In this document: positions 14,900-15,716 of the stretch, one piece after another | How positions within the stretch are numbered: the stretch's first letter is position 1 | Layout of the letters: every line of letters starts with the position of its first letter | Source of the DNA: an uncultured Clostridium sp. | GTDB lineage: Bacteria > Bacillota > Clostridia > TANB77 > CAG-508 | Reading direction: 5' to 3' | Length of the DNA stretch: 15,716 nucleotides | NCBI GenBank assembly: GCA_902462295.1 | Contig: CABQAZ010000026.1 | Coordinates: 1 to 15,716 of the forward strand | Translations under genes and position numbers: made by a program | Notes under the pieces: model-generated | The model's database searches: none | Seen by the model: only the letters and a program-made list of their open reading frames with translations | What the model was told of the DNA's origin: nothing

Positions 14900-15637
14900 T
14901 TATTTATATTGTGCATACCCTGTTTCTTCAATCTCTTCTGCTAATTCAGCTGTTGAAGTTTTAACAATTTGTCCATTTACTAAAACATGCACATAATCAA
15001 CTTTTAAATGATTTAATATTCTTGTATTATGAGTAATAATTAATACTCCATTTTCATCATTTTTAAACATTTCGATACCTTTAGAAACTATTTTTATAGC
15101 ATCAACATCAAGCCCTGAATCTGTTTCATCTAATATTGCAAGTTTTGGATTTAATACAAGCATTTGTAAAATTTCATTTTTCTTTTTCTCTCCACCAGAG
15201 AATCCAACATTTAAGTTTCTTTCAATTAATTTCGGATTCATACTTAATTCTTCTGAATACTTTTTTACAGTATCTTTAAATTCAAATATTTTAACTGGTT
15301 TCTCTGTTACTTTGTTTTTCGCATATTTTAAGAAATTCATTGTTGAGATTCCAGGTATTTCTTCTGGTAATTGGAATGACATGAAAATTCCTTTTTTTGC
15401 AATTTGGTCAGTGCTTAAATCATTTATGTTTTCTCCCTCAAATTCAACTGAACCACTTGTTTTTGTATATTGTGGATTATTTAATATAACATTTGCAAGT
15501 GTTGATTTTCCTGCACCATTTGGTCCCATTATTACATGAACTTCACCTTTTTTGATATTTAAGTTTAATCCTTTTAAAATTTCTTTTTCTCCTGCATTTA
15601 CATGTAAATCTTTTATTTCTAATAATTTGTCACTCAT
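14900..15637 (-). CDS. sufC: SufC, Fe-S assembly ATPase
   Basis: This ABC-type ATPase drives conformational change in SufBC2D. With the start at 15637 it has 245 aa, the usual SufC length. It shows Walker A GPNGAGKS (38-45), Q-loop Gln89, signature FSGGEKKK (146-153), Walker B LAILDETDSGLD (167-178) and the H-loop ITHNTRIL with His203. An upstream ATG at 15682 would add 15 basic residues but has no ribosome binding site. The ATG at 15637 has AAAGGAA about 8 nt upstream, so it is preferred. It is the first suf gene in the window. I could not assign its promoter securely because the sequence ends about 80 nt upstream. Confidence 0.95.
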   Translation of the reverse strand: MSDKLLEIKDLHVNAGEKEILKGLNLNIKKGEVHVIMGPNGAGKSTLANVILNNPQYTKTSGSVEFEGENINDLSTDQIAKKGIFMSFQLPEEIPGISTMNFLKYAKNKVTEKPVKIFEFKDTVKKYSEELSMNPKLIERNLNVGFSGGEKKKNEILQMLVLNPKLAILDETDSGLDVDAIKIVSKGIEMFKNDENGVLIITHNTRILNHLKVDYVHVLVNGQIVKTSTAELAEEIEETGYAQYK

Positions 15638-15716
15638 TTTTTCTATTCCTTTCTTGTTTTTGATGTTCTTTTTACACAACATCTACATTTTTCTTGATTT
15701 ATATCATAATTACAAT

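Noticed and set aside
15638..15682. N-terminal extension of sufC
   Set aside because: There is no ribosome binding site before 15682. The ATG at 15637 has AAAGGAA and gives the normal family length.
15638..15716. suf operon promoter or IscR/Fur-type operator
   Set aside because: Several AT-rich -10-like boxes are present, but none has a proper -35 at 17 nt within the window, and no clear operator palindrome is visible.

Overview
This window comes from a very AT-rich bacterium, most likely a Clostridia-like Firmicute (Bacillota). The evidence is the strong A+T bias, AGGAGG-type ribosome binding sites, consensus sigma-A promoters with 17-nt spacers, a SufCBDSU iron-sulfur operon, and housekeeping proteins that read as clostridial. 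Nothing here fixes the genus. Every protein gene I accept lies on the minus strand, so transcription runs from right to left; the only convincing plus-strand transcripts are two short RNAs.

Layout in the direction of transcription (right to left). (1) sufC, sufB, sufD, sufS and sufU (15637 to 9936) encode a complete SUF Fe-S assembly system. Its gene order is broken at two junctions (sufD/sufS and sufS/sufU) by two copies of the same noncoding-plus-small-ORF module. (2) A stand-alone 136-aa gene of unknown function follows (9885-9475), with its own perfect promoter and terminator. (3) mnmA and tcdA (9365-7567) overlap and encode two tRNA-modification enzymes; MnmA needs sulfur relayed from a cysteine desulfurase such as the neighbouring SufS. 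(4) A probable glycolipid or envelope operon (7492-2496) encodes a GT8 glycosyltransferase, a GT8-PlsC fusion, a stand-alone PlsC-like acyltransferase and a COG2509-type flavoprotein. (5) A 76-aa membrane protein cassette (2371-2141) has its own promoter and terminator. (6) A DUF6873-like GME-fold protein and an Rsm22-family methyltransferase follow (2063-395). (7) A 242-bp imperfect palindrome (156-397) and the first 13 codons of another gene complete the window.

The most interesting part is the repeated module inside the suf cluster. Copy 1 (about 10418-10850) encodes on the minus strand a previously unlisted 59-aa protein with a short hydrophobic N-terminal helix and a charged tail. It has a perfect TTGACA-17-TATAAT promoter, a long leader hairpin, a strong ribosome binding site and an intrinsic terminator. 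On the opposite strand, a perfect TTGACA-17-TAATAT promoter and a separate intrinsic terminator define a roughly 90-nt RNA antisense to the 3' end of that mRNA. This is the architecture of the TxpA/RatA and BsrG/SR4 class of type I toxin-antitoxin systems. Copy 2 (about 12116-12380) keeps the antisense RNA gene, with its terminator stem preserved by a base-pair-restoring change. It has lost the start codon, ribosome binding site and leader through a deletion of about 170 bp, so it looks like an orphan antitoxin RNA beside a dead toxin.

All functional assignments rest on reading motifs by eye. No database search or folding program was run.
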